Positions 43,201-52,318 of a stretch of DNA of 64,000 nucleotides are shown here, one piece after another. Below the pieces are notes generated by a model. The model searched no databases, was not told where the DNA came from, and saw only the letters and a list, made by a program, of their open reading frames with translations. Positions within the stretch are counted from its first letter, which is position 1. The number at the start of each line of letters is the position of its first letter. This DNA is from an uncultured Caldilineaceae bacterium. Its GTDB lineage: Bacteria; Chloroflexota; Anaerolineae; Caldilineales; Caldilineaceae. Location: the NCBI GenBank assembly GCA_951812725.1, contig OX638330.1:4319405-4383404 (forward strand), given 5' to 3'. Both the position numbers and the translations under genes were made by a program.

Positions 43201-44715
43201 ATGCTGCGAAGGAATAGTTTTGACATGTTTCGCTCTCTCTTTCTTGCAAGAGGGGCTGTTATCGTTCTGGCACTGTGGATGCCGTTGACCTTGGTCGCGG
43301 CATGTGTGCCGATACCGAGGGACCCCACAGCGATCCAAAAGATACCGACCGACACCTCCACGGACCGAGTGACACCAACCGCCCCCCTCACGGACCGGGA
43401 TGTGTTGGTTGCGCTTTATCATTCCACGGACGGCGACAACTGGCTGAGGAGCGACAACTGGCTGACCGACACGCCGATCGGAAGTTGGTACGGTGTTGTT
43501 GCGGACAACGGTGTTCGCGTCATGGGACTGGATCTGCCCAATAACGGGTTGAGCGGGTCGATTCCGCCAAAGTTGGGCAGACTCACTGAACTGGAATGGT
43601 TGTCTCTTTCGGACAACCGGTTAAGTGGGTCGATTCCGCCGGAGCTAGGCAACCTCATCAACCTGGAATCGCTGGACCTCTATAACAACCGGCTGAGTGG
43701 GATTATTCCGCCAGAGCTAGGCAACCTCATCAACCTGGAATCGCTGAGCTTCAATAGCAACCTATTGCGTGGGACAATTCCGCCAGAGTTGGGTGGACTC
43801 GGTGAATTGGAATGGCTGGCTCTTTCAGACAATTGGTTGCGTGGGACAGTTCCGCCAGAGTTGGGCATGCTCACTGAGTTGGAATGGCTGGGTCTCTCCA
43901 ATAACAGGCTGTTTGGGGTTATTCCGCCAGAGTTGGGCATGCTCACTGAGTTGGAATGGCTGGGTCTCGCCGATAACGGGCTGTTTGGGGTTATTCCGCC
44001 AGAGTTGGGCATGCTCACTGAGCTGGAATGGCTAGGTCTCTCCGGTAACGGGTTGACAGGGACGATTCCGCCAGAATTGGGCATGCTCACCAGGTTAGAG
44101 TGGTTGGGTCTCTCCGATAACGGATTGACAGGGACGATTCCGCCAGAATTGGGCATGCTCACCAGGTTAGAGTGGTTGGGTCTCTCCGATAACGTGTTGA
44201 CAGGGACAGTTCCGCCAGAACTGGGCATGCTCACCAAGTTGGAGTGGTTGGGTCTCTCCAGGAACTGGTTGACAGGGACAGTTCCGCCGGAGTTGGGCGA
44301 TCTCATTGACCTGAAAGATTTGTCCCTCTCCAGCAACAAGTTGAGCGGTTCGATTCCGTCAGAGTTTGGCAAGCTGATCAACCTGACCAGATTGGACCTG
44401 TGGGACAATGAGTTGAGCGGGCCGATCCCGTCAGAGTTGGGCAGGCTCACCAACCTGAAAGAGTTGCACCTCTCAGTCAACCAGCTGAGTGGGCCGATTC
44501 CGTCAGAGTTGGGCAAGCTCATCAACTTGAACGCGTTGAGCCTCTGGGACAACGAGTTGAGTGGGCCGATTCCGTCAGAATTGGGAGAACTCACCAACCT
44601 GAACGAGTTACACCTTTCAGGCAACCAGTTGAAGGGGTGCGTACCCGAAGTTTGGCGCAATGTAGAGGTGAGCGACTTAGAGAGACTAGATTTGCCGTTC
44701 TGTGACGATCCATAA
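43201..44715 (+). CDS. Leucine-rich-repeat lipoprotein, plant-like 24-residue LRRs
   Basis: This 504-residue protein has a lipobox LVAAC (Cys35) after a hydrophobic signal, a Thr/Pro-rich linker, an LRR N-cap with NWLTDTPIGSWYGV, and then about 15 copies of a 24-residue LRR of the plant-like type (pattern LGxLxxLExLxLSxNxLxGxIPxE) from roughly 108 to 486, ending GCVPEVWRN. The six central units are almost identical even at DNA level (72-bp repeats, 43869-44300), showing recent expansion. ATG 43201 follows GAGGAGG. Likely surface-exposed and protein-binding. Confidence 0.9.
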   Translation: MLRRNSFDMFRSLFLARGAVIVLALWMPLTLVAACVPIPRDPTAIQKIPTDTSTDRVTPTAPLTDRDVLVALYHSTDGDNWLRSDNWLTDTPIGSWYGVVADNGVRVMGLDLPNNGLSGSIPPKLGRLTELEWLSLSDNRLSGSIPPELGNLINLESLDLYNNRLSGIIPPELGNLINLESLSFNSNLLRGTIPPELGGLGELEWLALSDNWLRGTVPPELGMLTELEWLGLSNNRLFGVIPPELGMLTELEWLGLADNGLFGVIPPELGMLTELEWLGLSGNGLTGTIPPELGMLTRLEWLGLSDNGLTGTIPPELGMLTRLEWLGLSDNVLTGTVPPELGMLTKLEWLGLSRNWLTGTVPPELGDLIDLKDLSLSSNKLSGSIPSEFGKLINLTRLDLWDNELSGPIPSELGRLTNLKELHLSVNQLSGPIPSELGKLINLNALSLWDNELSGPIPSELGELTNLNELHLSGNQLKGCVPEVWRNVEVSDLERLDLPFCDDP

Positions 44716-44793
44716 GCCGTAATCTTCCGCAGAAATTTCAGTGGCATGACATCTTGCTGACCACTGAAACTAACGGACTCCACGACGGATTAG

Positions 44794-45442
44794 AATGTGC
44801 TATTCGCGTTCCATCTGGCTGCAATCGGCGACAACTGGCTGACAGACGGACAGATCGGTAAGCCGTACGGTTTTGTCACGGACAGCAGTAGTCGCGCAAT
44901 TGGACTGGAACTGTCTGAAAACGGGGTGAATGGGACGATTCCGCCGGGGTCAGGCAAACCAAACGCAATAGAGTGGCTGTATCTTTCGGATCACGGGGTT
45001 ATCGCGACGTTTCCTTTGCGATCGGCTAGGCGTTCTGGAGGAAGCTGGCGGCGGCGAGGATGAAGGCTGTAGCGTTGGTGGTTAAATTCATAGCAGTACT
45101 TGGGCGGGTTCAACGTCGCTCTAAGCAAGCAAAATGAGAGGATTCCGCCGGAGTTGGGAAATCCAATGGGTCTGGAGGAATTGTAAATCTGGGGAAACGC
45201 GCTGATTGGCCGAGCTCACCAGAGGCAGGCAAGCTCGCCAACTTGACGATGTTGGCACTCAATTTCAACTTGTTGGGGAAACTTTTCCGCCGGAATTGGG
45301 ACAGTTCACTGATTTAGAATCATGGTCCCTCTCGAACAACCGGTTAGCCGGATACGTACCCCAAATCTGGCGACAAGCAATGTCCAACGACTTTGACGAA
45401 CTTGGCATGCCTTTTTGCGATGCAAAGTGGATGTTCAGATAG
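44794..45442 (+). pseudogene. Decayed copy of the LRR lipoprotein gene
   Basis: Two separate open frames (44797-45063 and 45206-45442) match the N- and C-terminal parts of the intact LRR gene upstream. The first carries DNWLTDGQIGKPYGFVTD (the N-cap) and one LRR, the second an LRR and the C-cap WRQAMSNDFDELGMPFCD. The middle repeats and the signal are lost and frameshifts separate the pieces. It represents a duplicated gene in decay. Confidence 0.75.
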
Positions 45443-45518
45443 AAATACCAGACAGACCGGTACGAGGTGCTAAGAATATCGGCCCACTTTAAGGGAATAA
45501 GACAGGAGGAGATCGAGG

Positions 45519-46286
45519 TTGAAAACACTTGCATCAAGACGCCCGGCTGGAGTTCTGAACGGTTTAGCGGTTGAGCCTCATTCTTTGGGGAAGTGTCTTT
45601 TCCTCCATTTGGCTCCCGGCATAGCAAACATTACAGCGATCTTGTTGGGATTGGCGACTTTTTGGAACCCGTCATTACCGCCGGAACTGATCTTCGGCGT
45701 ATTCACAAACGTATTTGTGCTGATTCCCGTGCAGCTAGGCTACCTCTACTACCTGGCCAAAAAGCGGCACAACCCAGGGTGGTCGCTTGAAGGCATCGTT
45801 GTATACAATCAACCAGTCTCCTGGTCTCGCTATTTCATATGGGTGCCCGCGATCCTGGTGCCGACCGCCATTATCTTTGCCGCGTTTGAGCCGATCACCC
45901 TTTGGCTTGAAACTTTCGTTGGTTTCAGCGTCTTCACGAAATACCAAATGACAGGGGTTTCGGAGGTCGCAGGGATCGTTCTATTTGCGAACATCGTGCT
46001 CACCGGCATCCTCGTTCCCATAACCGAAGAGCTCTATTTCCGCGGGTATCTGCTCCCAAGAATGCCAAGCCAGTTCGGGCGCCTGAAGCCCGCCGCACAC
46101 AGCTTGCTTTTCGCCATATACCATTTTGACACGCCCTGGATGATTCCGGTCCGCACGTTGGGCATCCTGCCGCTCATCTACACAGCCATCCACACGCGCA
46201 GCGTACGCCCCGGCACAGTTGCGCACTGCCTGGTCAATTTGGCGAACTTTTCCGATTCCATATCGAGGCGTATTGGGACCCCGTGA
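45519..46286 (+). CDS. CPBP-family intramembrane glutamic endopeptidase
   Basis: This 255-residue membrane protein has about seven hydrophobic segments and the CPBP/Abi motifs: EELYFRGYL (EExxxR, near residue 172), LLFAIYHF (FxxxH) and HCLVN (HxxxN, near 240). Members include CAAX-type proteases and bacteriocin self-immunity proteins. The TTG at 45519 is preferred because GGAGGAG precedes it. It is 77 bases after the decayed LRR copy; a link is not evident. Confidence 0.85.
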   Translation: MKTLASRRPAGVLNGLAVEPHSLGKCLFLHLAPGIANITAILLGLATFWNPSLPPELIFGVFTNVFVLIPVQLGYLYYLAKKRHNPGWSLEGIVVYNQPVSWSRYFIWVPAILVPTAIIFAAFEPITLWLETFVGFSVFTKYQMTGVSEVAGIVLFANIVLTGILVPITEELYFRGYLLPRMPSQFGRLKPAAHSLLFAIYHFDTPWMIPVRTLGILPLIYTAIHTRSVRPGTVAHCLVNLANFSDSISRRIGTP

Positions 46287-46481
46287 ATGTGCGAGTATGG
46301 TCCTTCAAAGACGCAGGGGACGCCTAGCTAGACAAGGGAACTCGATTGGACAGTTGGGGCGCAAGCCCGTCGCTCGTACCGCTTCGGCAACCCTGAACCG
46401 AGCTATAGTCGGATTTGGTGGACGAAAGGGTTTCTGCCAGCCCGGTAGAGGGTCGCAGCGCTTAGACGGTGCGACGACTGG

Positions 46482-47735
46482 CTACCCCGCTTCCTGCAGC
46501 TCCGTCTTAGGCAGGTCCTTGGTCGGGTCGACGAAGGGGACGCGCACGACTTCGGCGTCGACGATGCCGTCGGCGGGGAGTTGGACTTTGACCTGGGTGC
46601 CGCGTCTCCAGTGGGAGCGGGGCATGACAGCCAGCGCGATGTTGGAGCCCTGGGCCGGGGACCAGAAAGCGCTGGTGACGTAGCCGACGTCGTCGCCGGA
46701 GTCGCTGTCCTTGACCAAGTAGAAATCCTCGTTGTACCAGACGATTGGCTCGCCGCCGACGCGTAGACCGACCAGCCGCTGATTCACGCCCTCCTGCTTG
46801 ATACGGGTAAGCGCCTCTTTGCCGATGAAGTCCCCTTTGTCCAGGTCGACCTGCCAGCCGAGCCGCACTTCGTAGGGGTTGTTCTCGATATCCATGTCCT
46901 GGCCGTAGGAGAGGATACCCGCCTCCAGGCGGCGGATGTGGCTGGGCGCGATGACGCCGAGGTTGAACTCCTCGCCCTGTTCGAGAATGTAGGGCCAGAC
47001 GTCGTCGGCGTGGAGCATGGCGTTGTGCAGGTAGATCTCGAAGCCGACCTCGGCGGAGAAGCCGGTGCGCGAGATTGTAACAGGGTGGCCGTTGACCGTG
47101 TCGTGGATCAGGCTGTAGTAAGGCATCTCGCGGACGTGGGGCCCGACCATCTTCTCCAGGAGCGCGGCTGACTTGGGGCCCTGGATCTGGACCGGTGAGA
47201 CGTCGAGCTCGTGAATGTCAACGTTGAAGCGGCCGGATGAGTTGACGCCCTGCGCCCAGAGCAGTACATCGGAGTCGGAGATGCTGAACCAGAACTCGTC
47301 CTCGGCTACGCGCAGGAGCACCGGGTCGTTGATGATGCCGCCGTACTGGTTGCAGAGGATCACATAGCGGGCGCGCATGTTCGGCATCAGTGTGTGCACA
47401 TCACGGGTGATGACATAATCGACGAAGGCGGCAGCGTCGGGGCCCTTGACCTGGATCTGGCGTTCGACGGCGACATCCCACATGCTGACATGCTCGGTGA
47501 GGAATTTGTACTCGGCGAGCATGCCGCCATCTTCGGGCTTGATGTAGGCGCGGGGGTGGTACTGGTGGTTGTAGGTGGTGTAGGCCCAGCAGCCGGCGGC
47601 CTTGGACAGGTGCCACCAGGGCGACTTTCGGATGCGGGTGGAGATGAGCATGCGGGCATCGCTGTTTCCGCTCTGGCGCAGGTTTATGGGCAGGCGGCGG
47701 TGCTTGAGACCGTCAATAAGTAGGGTTTGTGACAT
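46482..47735 (-). CDS. GcvT-like aminomethyltransferase (dimethylsulfoniopropionate-demethylase-like N-terminus)
   Basis: This 417-residue folate-dependent protein has the GcvT fold: SMWDVAVERQIQVKGPDA near residue 92, the segment DVSPVQIQGPKS, and GFSAEVGFEIYLHNA followed by RRLEAGILSYGQDMD with the family folate site. Its N-terminus ARMLISTRIRKSPWWHLS and the YTTYNHQYHPRAY motif resemble DMSP-demethylase-like members, which move a methyl or methylene group to tetrahydrofolate. It is the last gene of the operon with the DMGDH-like enzyme. ATG 47735 follows GGAG. Donor unknown. Confidence 0.83.
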   Translation of the reverse strand: MSQTLLIDGLKHRRLPINLRQSGNSDARMLISTRIRKSPWWHLSKAAGCWAYTTYNHQYHPRAYIKPEDGGMLAEYKFLTEHVSMWDVAVERQIQVKGPDAAAFVDYVITRDVHTLMPNMRARYVILCNQYGGIINDPVLLRVAEDEFWFSISDSDVLLWAQGVNSSGRFNVDIHELDVSPVQIQGPKSAALLEKMVGPHVREMPYYSLIHDTVNGHPVTISRTGFSAEVGFEIYLHNAMLHADDVWPYILEQGEEFNLGVIAPSHIRRLEAGILSYGQDMDIENNPYEVRLGWQVDLDKGDFIGKEALTRIKQEGVNQRLVGLRVGGEPIVWYNEDFYLVKDSDSGDDVGYVTSAFWSPAQGSNIALAVMPRSHWRRGTQVKVQLPADGIVDAEVVRVPFVDPTKDLPKTELQEAG

Positions 47736-47750
47736 GTTGAGAAGCTCCGA

Positions 47751-47807
47751 GGTCAGTGGTCAGTGGTCAGTGGTCAGTGGTCAGTGGTCAGTGGTCAGTG
47801 GTCAGTG
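47751..47807. repeat. GGTCAGT heptamer array
   Basis: Eight exact tandem copies of the seven-base unit GGTCAGT fill the gap between the DMGDH-like gene's stop and the GcvT gene's start. Seven is not a multiple of three and the array is outside coding, so it may alter spacing between the two cistrons. Confidence 0.9.
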
Positions 47808-47833
47808 AATGATGGTCGGCGGGATGCTGCGTA

Positions 47834-50302
47834 TCAGGCTTTCATTTTTGTGCCGCGCGGGTCGTAGAGAGGCTCTTTTGCGACCGTTGCGGGAAGACGA
47901 TCTCCGAAGTATAGAATATCTACAGTGGTTCCCACATTGACATAATCGAGTGGCAGGTAGCCGTAGACGATGCCGCGGCCGATGGTGTGGCCGTAGTTGG
48001 CGCTCGTTACATAGCCCAGGACGCGGTCTGCGTCCATGATCGGCTCTTTGCCCATGACGACGGCGTCCGGGTCGTCCAGCGTCATGCAACAGAGCCTGCG
48101 GTTGGTCCCCTCGGCTCGGATATTGGTCAGCGCATCGCGGCCGATGAAGTCGCCTTTTGCCATACGCACGGCGAAGCCGATGCCGGCCTCGTAGGGATTG
48201 TATTCGGTGTGGATGTCCTGGCCCCAGAGCCGGTAGCCCTTTTCGAGGCGAAGCGAGTCGAAGGCGCCGCCGCCGGCCGCGAGGACGCCGAGCGGGCCGC
48301 CCGCCTGCCAGAGGATATCCCACAGGCGCAGGCCCTGTTCGAACGGGGCGTAGAGCTCCCAGCCGAGCTCGCCGACGTAGGAGATGCGCAGGGCCAGCAC
48401 GGGGACCTCTGCGACCGTTATGCGTTGGGCGGTAAGGTAGGGGAAGGCCGCGTCGCTCAGGTCGTCTTCGCTGACGCGGCTGAGCAGGTCGCGGGCGTGC
48501 GGCCCCCAGAGGCCGATGCAGCACTGGCCCGCGGAAATGTCGGTCAAGATGGCCGAGCCGTCGCCGGGCAGATTCTCCTTCATCCAGTCGAGGTCATGGA
48601 GGCCCATGCCGCCGCCGGTCACGATCATGAAGCGCTCCTCGCCCAGGCGGGTGACGGTCAGGTCGCACTTGATGGCGCCGCGCGGGGTCAGCATGGCGGT
48701 ATAGGTGATGGCGCCGACCGGTCTGTCCATGTCGTTGGCTGCCAGGCGCTGCAACGCTGCGAGCGCGGCGGGGCCGGTTATCTCGAATACGGCGAAGGGC
48801 GTCAAGTCGAACAGGGCCACCCGTTCCCGTGTGGCGGCGTGTTCGGCCGCGACCGCGGGCGACCATTCCTGCGCGGCCCAACCCTTGCGTGCTGCGCCGG
48901 CCACTTCGAGCGAACTGAGCAGTTCCAGGTTGGCGTCGTACCACTGGGGGCGTTCCCAGCCCGCGTTCTCGAAGAAGACGGTGCCCAGTTCCTGCTGGCG
49001 CGCGTAGAAGGGCGTCAGCCGCAGGTTGCGGGGGTGGGTCATCTGCTGGCGCGGGTGGATGATGTCGTAGACCTCGCGGTACTGCTGCGCGGCGCGGGCG
49101 CGGACATAGGGACGGCTGAGGGCGTGCGGATGGAAGCGTCTTATGTCGCACTCGTGCAGGTCGGTTGTGGGTTCACCTTCTACGATCCATTCGGCGACCG
49201 CCTTGCCCACGCCACCGGCGTGCGTGATCCAGACTGCCTGGGCCGACCAAAAGCCGGGCAGCTGGGGGGATTCGCCGAGCACGGGAAAGCCGTCGTTGGT
49301 GAATGAGAAGATGCCGTTGAGTTTGCGCGTCAGTTCCACATCTTTGAGGCTGGGCATCAGTTGGCCCGTTGCGGTCAAGGCGGCCTCGAAGTGGTCCGGA
49401 GGGAAGGGCATTTCAGCAGGGGGCATGCCATTGACGGCGCGGTCCGGGAGTTCGGCGGCGTCCAGCAGGAGCGGTTCGTGCAGGTAGGAGCCGATGCCGA
49501 TGCTCTCGCCCTCTTGCCGGAAATACATCGCCTTGTCCTGGTTGCGCAGGAAAGGGAGCGAAATTTCCTCGGTCGCGCCAGCCAGTTCAGGCAGAGGTGT
49601 CGTAACGGCGTAGAGGTGTTGCATCGGCGACAGCGGAATGGGCACGCTGGCCATTCCTCCGACCTTGGGCGCCCAGATGCCGGTGGCGGCGACGACGAGT
49701 TCGGTCTCAATGTCACCGTGCGTTGTATGCACGGCGGCCATGCGCCCGTTGGCGATGCCGAAGCCGGTCACTTTGATGCCGCCGAAGAATTTGGCGCCGG
49801 TTCGCTCGGCTGCACGCGCCATCGCCTGTGCCGACCTGGTGGCCTTCGTCTGGATATCGGAGGGGACGTAGAGCGCGCCGTAGATGCGGTCGGTCAGGAG
49901 TGGGAAAAAGGCGCGCGCCTCGTTGGGGCTGAGCAGATGGCAATCCACGCCCCAGGCGAGGCCGTAGCCGTGCTTGCGTTTCAGGTCGGTGAGACGTTCG
50001 GGCGTCCAGGCGACTTCCATGCTGCCGACCTGGCGGGCGCAGGGCTCACCGTCAACTTCCATTTGGGTCCAGAGGTCGACGGTGTGGCGCGCGAACTCGG
50101 TCATTGTTTTGGAAGCGTTGATCTGGAAAACGAGGCCCGGCGCATGTGAGGTAGAGCCGCCAGTCTCGAACAGCGGGCCTTGGTCAACGACGACGATTTC
50201 GCGCCAACCGAGCTGCGACAGATGGTAGGCCACGCTGCAACCGGCGATTCCGGCGCCGATGACCACGGCCCGGGCATGCTTAGGCAACATCATACTCCCC
50301 AT
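47834..50302 (-). CDS. FAD-dependent dimethylglycine/sarcosine dehydrogenase-like protein with GcvT domain
   Basis: This 822-residue protein has an N-terminal DAO-type FAD domain (VVIGAGIAGCSVAYHL, Gly16-x-Gly18-x-x-Gly21) with His53 in STSHAPGLV at the position where dimethylglycine and sarcosine dehydrogenases hold FAD covalently. From about residue 430 it becomes a GcvT folate domain with FDLTPFAVFEITGPA and GELGWELYAP. Such enzymes oxidatively demethylate N-methylglycines and pass the one-carbon unit to tetrahydrofolate. It lies between a hydroxyacid dehydrogenase and a GcvT gene. The exact substrate (dimethylglycine, sarcosine or another) is inferred. Confidence 0.87.
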   Translation of the reverse strand: MGSMMLPKHARAVVIGAGIAGCSVAYHLSQLGWREIVVVDQGPLFETGGSTSHAPGLVFQINASKTMTEFARHTVDLWTQMEVDGEPCARQVGSMEVAWTPERLTDLKRKHGYGLAWGVDCHLLSPNEARAFFPLLTDRIYGALYVPSDIQTKATRSAQAMARAAERTGAKFFGGIKVTGFGIANGRMAAVHTTHGDIETELVVAATGIWAPKVGGMASVPIPLSPMQHLYAVTTPLPELAGATEEISLPFLRNQDKAMYFRQEGESIGIGSYLHEPLLLDAAELPDRAVNGMPPAEMPFPPDHFEAALTATGQLMPSLKDVELTRKLNGIFSFTNDGFPVLGESPQLPGFWSAQAVWITHAGGVGKAVAEWIVEGEPTTDLHECDIRRFHPHALSRPYVRARAAQQYREVYDIIHPRQQMTHPRNLRLTPFYARQQELGTVFFENAGWERPQWYDANLELLSSLEVAGAARKGWAAQEWSPAVAAEHAATRERVALFDLTPFAVFEITGPAALAALQRLAANDMDRPVGAITYTAMLTPRGAIKCDLTVTRLGEERFMIVTGGGMGLHDLDWMKENLPGDGSAILTDISAGQCCIGLWGPHARDLLSRVSEDDLSDAAFPYLTAQRITVAEVPVLALRISYVGELGWELYAPFEQGLRLWDILWQAGGPLGVLAAGGGAFDSLRLEKGYRLWGQDIHTEYNPYEAGIGFAVRMAKGDFIGRDALTNIRAEGTNRRLCCMTLDDPDAVVMGKEPIMDADRVLGYVTSANYGHTIGRGIVYGYLPLDYVNVGTTVDILYFGDRLPATVAKEPLYDPRGTKMKA

Positions 50303-50346
50303 TTCTCGGTATTCGCATTCCAGTTACCGGCCACCGTTGGTCGGCG

Positions 50347-51354
50347 TCAGGCCATAATCTTCAGTTTCTCGTACGGGACGACCAGCCGCAGCGGTTTGTT
50401 GTTGAAGAAGCGCTCGATGTCGCGCACGATTTCCTCGACAAGGCGCATGCGGTTCTCGACGGTGTGGCCGGAAACATGGGGGGACAGGAAGACATTGTCG
50501 AGATCGCGTATGGGATGGTCGGGGGACAAGGGTTCCGGCTCGAAGACATCGATATAGGCGTTGAAGCGGTTCTTTTGCAGCTCGGCGAGCAGAGCATCCT
50601 GATCCAGCACCCAGGAACGCGCGGTGTGGACAAAGAGTGCGTCGTCGCGGATCGACTGGAAGTGAGCGCCGGTGATCATCTTCCTGGTTTCGGGGGTGAT
50701 CGGGGCGTGCACTGAGATGATATCGGAATGGGCAAAGAGGTCTTCCAGGGAGACGCTGCGAACATCGAGCAGTTGAGCGTCTTCTTCGCTCAGATAGGGG
50801 TCGTAGACGGTCACATCGCAGCCAAAGGGCTTGAGCAGACCGATGACGCGGCGGCCGACCATGCTGGCGCTGACGAGCCCTACTTTTTTGGAATACAGGG
50901 AGTGACCGGGCCAGTTGTGAGCAGGTTTCCAGCCGCGTTCCTCCTTCATGACTTTTTCGTAGGGGAAGAGATTGCGCTGTCCGCTGAGCATAGCCCAGAG
51001 GGTGTACTCGGCGACGGACTCGGCAATTACGTCGGCGGCGCTGAGGAGGACGATACCGCGTTCGTGGCCGGATTCTGCCAGGCGGGTCTTAACCGAGCCG
51101 GCGGCATGGCCGACTATCTGCAGGTCGTCGGCTGCGGCGACATGTTCTTCGGTGATCTGGGGGGATCCCCAGGAGGTGACGACGACGGCGGCGCCCGGGA
51201 TCATCTCGAGCAGTTCATCGTCTGTGTAGTTGCGATCCAGCTTGTTCCAGATCACGGTGCCCAGGCTCTCCAGTATGGAGACAGCCTCCGGGGAGAGGAT
51301 ATCTTCGGAGAGGCCAGTCGGGGGCAGATAGAGGATTTTTCGTTCTTGGGTCAT
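50347..51354 (-). CDS. D-2-hydroxyacid dehydrogenase family protein, atypical glycine motif
   Basis: This 335-residue protein follows the phosphoglycerate-dehydrogenase-like pattern: catalytic Arg in HTARSWVLD, Glu in DVFEPEPL and His in LSPHVSGH. The NAD site reads VGLVSASMVGRRVIG, where the first two Gly of GxGxxG are replaced by Ser. This form occurs in some environmental lineages and may still bind NAD, but it is atypical. It sits 9 bases after the permease stop, inside an operon with a CUT1 importer and the DMGDH-like gene, so it may reduce or oxidise a keto/hydroxy acid from the same substrate. Confidence 0.85.
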   Translation of the reverse strand: MTQERKILYLPPTGLSEDILSPEAVSILESLGTVIWNKLDRNYTDDELLEMIPGAAVVVTSWGSPQITEEHVAAADDLQIVGHAAGSVKTRLAESGHERGIVLLSAADVIAESVAEYTLWAMLSGQRNLFPYEKVMKEERGWKPAHNWPGHSLYSKKVGLVSASMVGRRVIGLLKPFGCDVTVYDPYLSEEDAQLLDVRSVSLEDLFAHSDIISVHAPITPETRKMITGAHFQSIRDDALFVHTARSWVLDQDALLAELQKNRFNAYIDVFEPEPLSPDHPIRDLDNVFLSPHVSGHTVENRMRLVEEIVRDIERFFNNKPLRLVVPYEKLKIMA

Positions 51355-51363
51355 GCGAGAGTG

Positions 51364-52218
51364 TCAGCCTTTCACGCCACTGAGTGAGATGCCGCGGATA
51401 ATATAGCGCTGCATGAGTATGAAGACGAGCAGGGTCGGCAGGAAGCCGAGCACCGCGCCCGACATATCCAATCCTGCATCTCCGCCGGAGCGCGCGACAG
51501 TACCAAGACCGACGGTAAGGGTGCGCATATCCGATTTGGATGTGACAATCATGGGATAGAAAAATGAGTTCCAGTTGCCCATAAAGCGCAGGACGGCCAG
51601 CGTCGCCATAGCGGGCACGACCTGTGGCATCAGCACCCGCCACCAGGTCTGCCAGAGATTGGCGCCATCGATAGTAGCGGCATCGTCATAATCACGGGGA
51701 ATGCTCAGGTATGCCTGGCGCATCAAGAAAGTACCGAAAATAGATGCAAACCAGGGACCGATCAGAGCCGTGTAGGAGTTCACCAGCCCCAATTGCGAGA
51801 GAACGACAAATTGCGGCACGATCAGAGCTGTATCGGGCATGATTAGAATGCCCAGAAAAAGCGTAAAGATAACGGTTTTGCCCCAGAAGTCGCCCCTGGC
51901 AAAGGCAAATCCGGCCATGCTAGACGTGATCACGCCGCCCAAAGTTGATACGAACGCGACGTAGACACTATTGAAGAGCCAGCGCAACGCATCTGTCCTG
52001 GCAAAGAGTAGCTGGAAATTCTCCAAAGTAATCGGCGTTGGGATCAGTTCGACTGGGAAGGTGATAAAGCGGATATTCTCAGTCAGGGATACCGAAATCA
52101 TGATCAGAAACGGCCCAACGGTTGTGAGCGCCACCACCGTCATCGCTATATAGATGAGCGTCTCTCGAATCGGGTTGCGTTTTTCGACTGATGGGCTGCT
52201 GGTTTCGGAAACAGACAT
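51364..52218 (-). CDS. Carbohydrate ABC transporter permease, MalG type (second system)
   Basis: This 284-residue permease has six membrane segments and an EAA loop SIPRDYDDAATIDGANLW. The ending RYIIRGISLSGVKG matches MalG-type proteins. ATG 52218 is preferred because GGAG lies eight bases upstream; the frame is open further up. It follows the MalF-type gene by about 100 bases. Confidence 0.88.
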   Translation of the reverse strand: MSVSETSSPSVEKRNPIRETLIYIAMTVVALTTVGPFLIMISVSLTENIRFITFPVELIPTPITLENFQLLFARTDALRWLFNSVYVAFVSTLGGVITSSMAGFAFARGDFWGKTVIFTLFLGILIMPDTALIVPQFVVLSQLGLVNSYTALIGPWFASIFGTFLMRQAYLSIPRDYDDAATIDGANLWQTWWRVLMPQVVPAMATLAVLRFMGNWNSFFYPMIVTSKSDMRTLTVGLGTVARSGGDAGLDMSGAVLGFLPTLLVFILMQRYIIRGISLSGVKG

Positions 52219-52318
52219 CTGGAGAGCTCCATTGGATCGTTCCAAGACAGAGAGTCGGGCGCCGGTCTCTTTCGACAAGGGCTATCCCCGATGACCGGCA
52301 ATTCTCCTTACAGATCAG

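Noticed and set aside
43869..44300. Regular 72-bp repeats considered as a CRISPR array
   Set aside because: They are coding, have no unique spacers, and translate into leucine-rich repeats.
47751..47807. Heptamer array considered as a CRISPR or regulatory operator array
   Set aside because: Units are seven bases, contiguous and without spacers, so it is a microsatellite.
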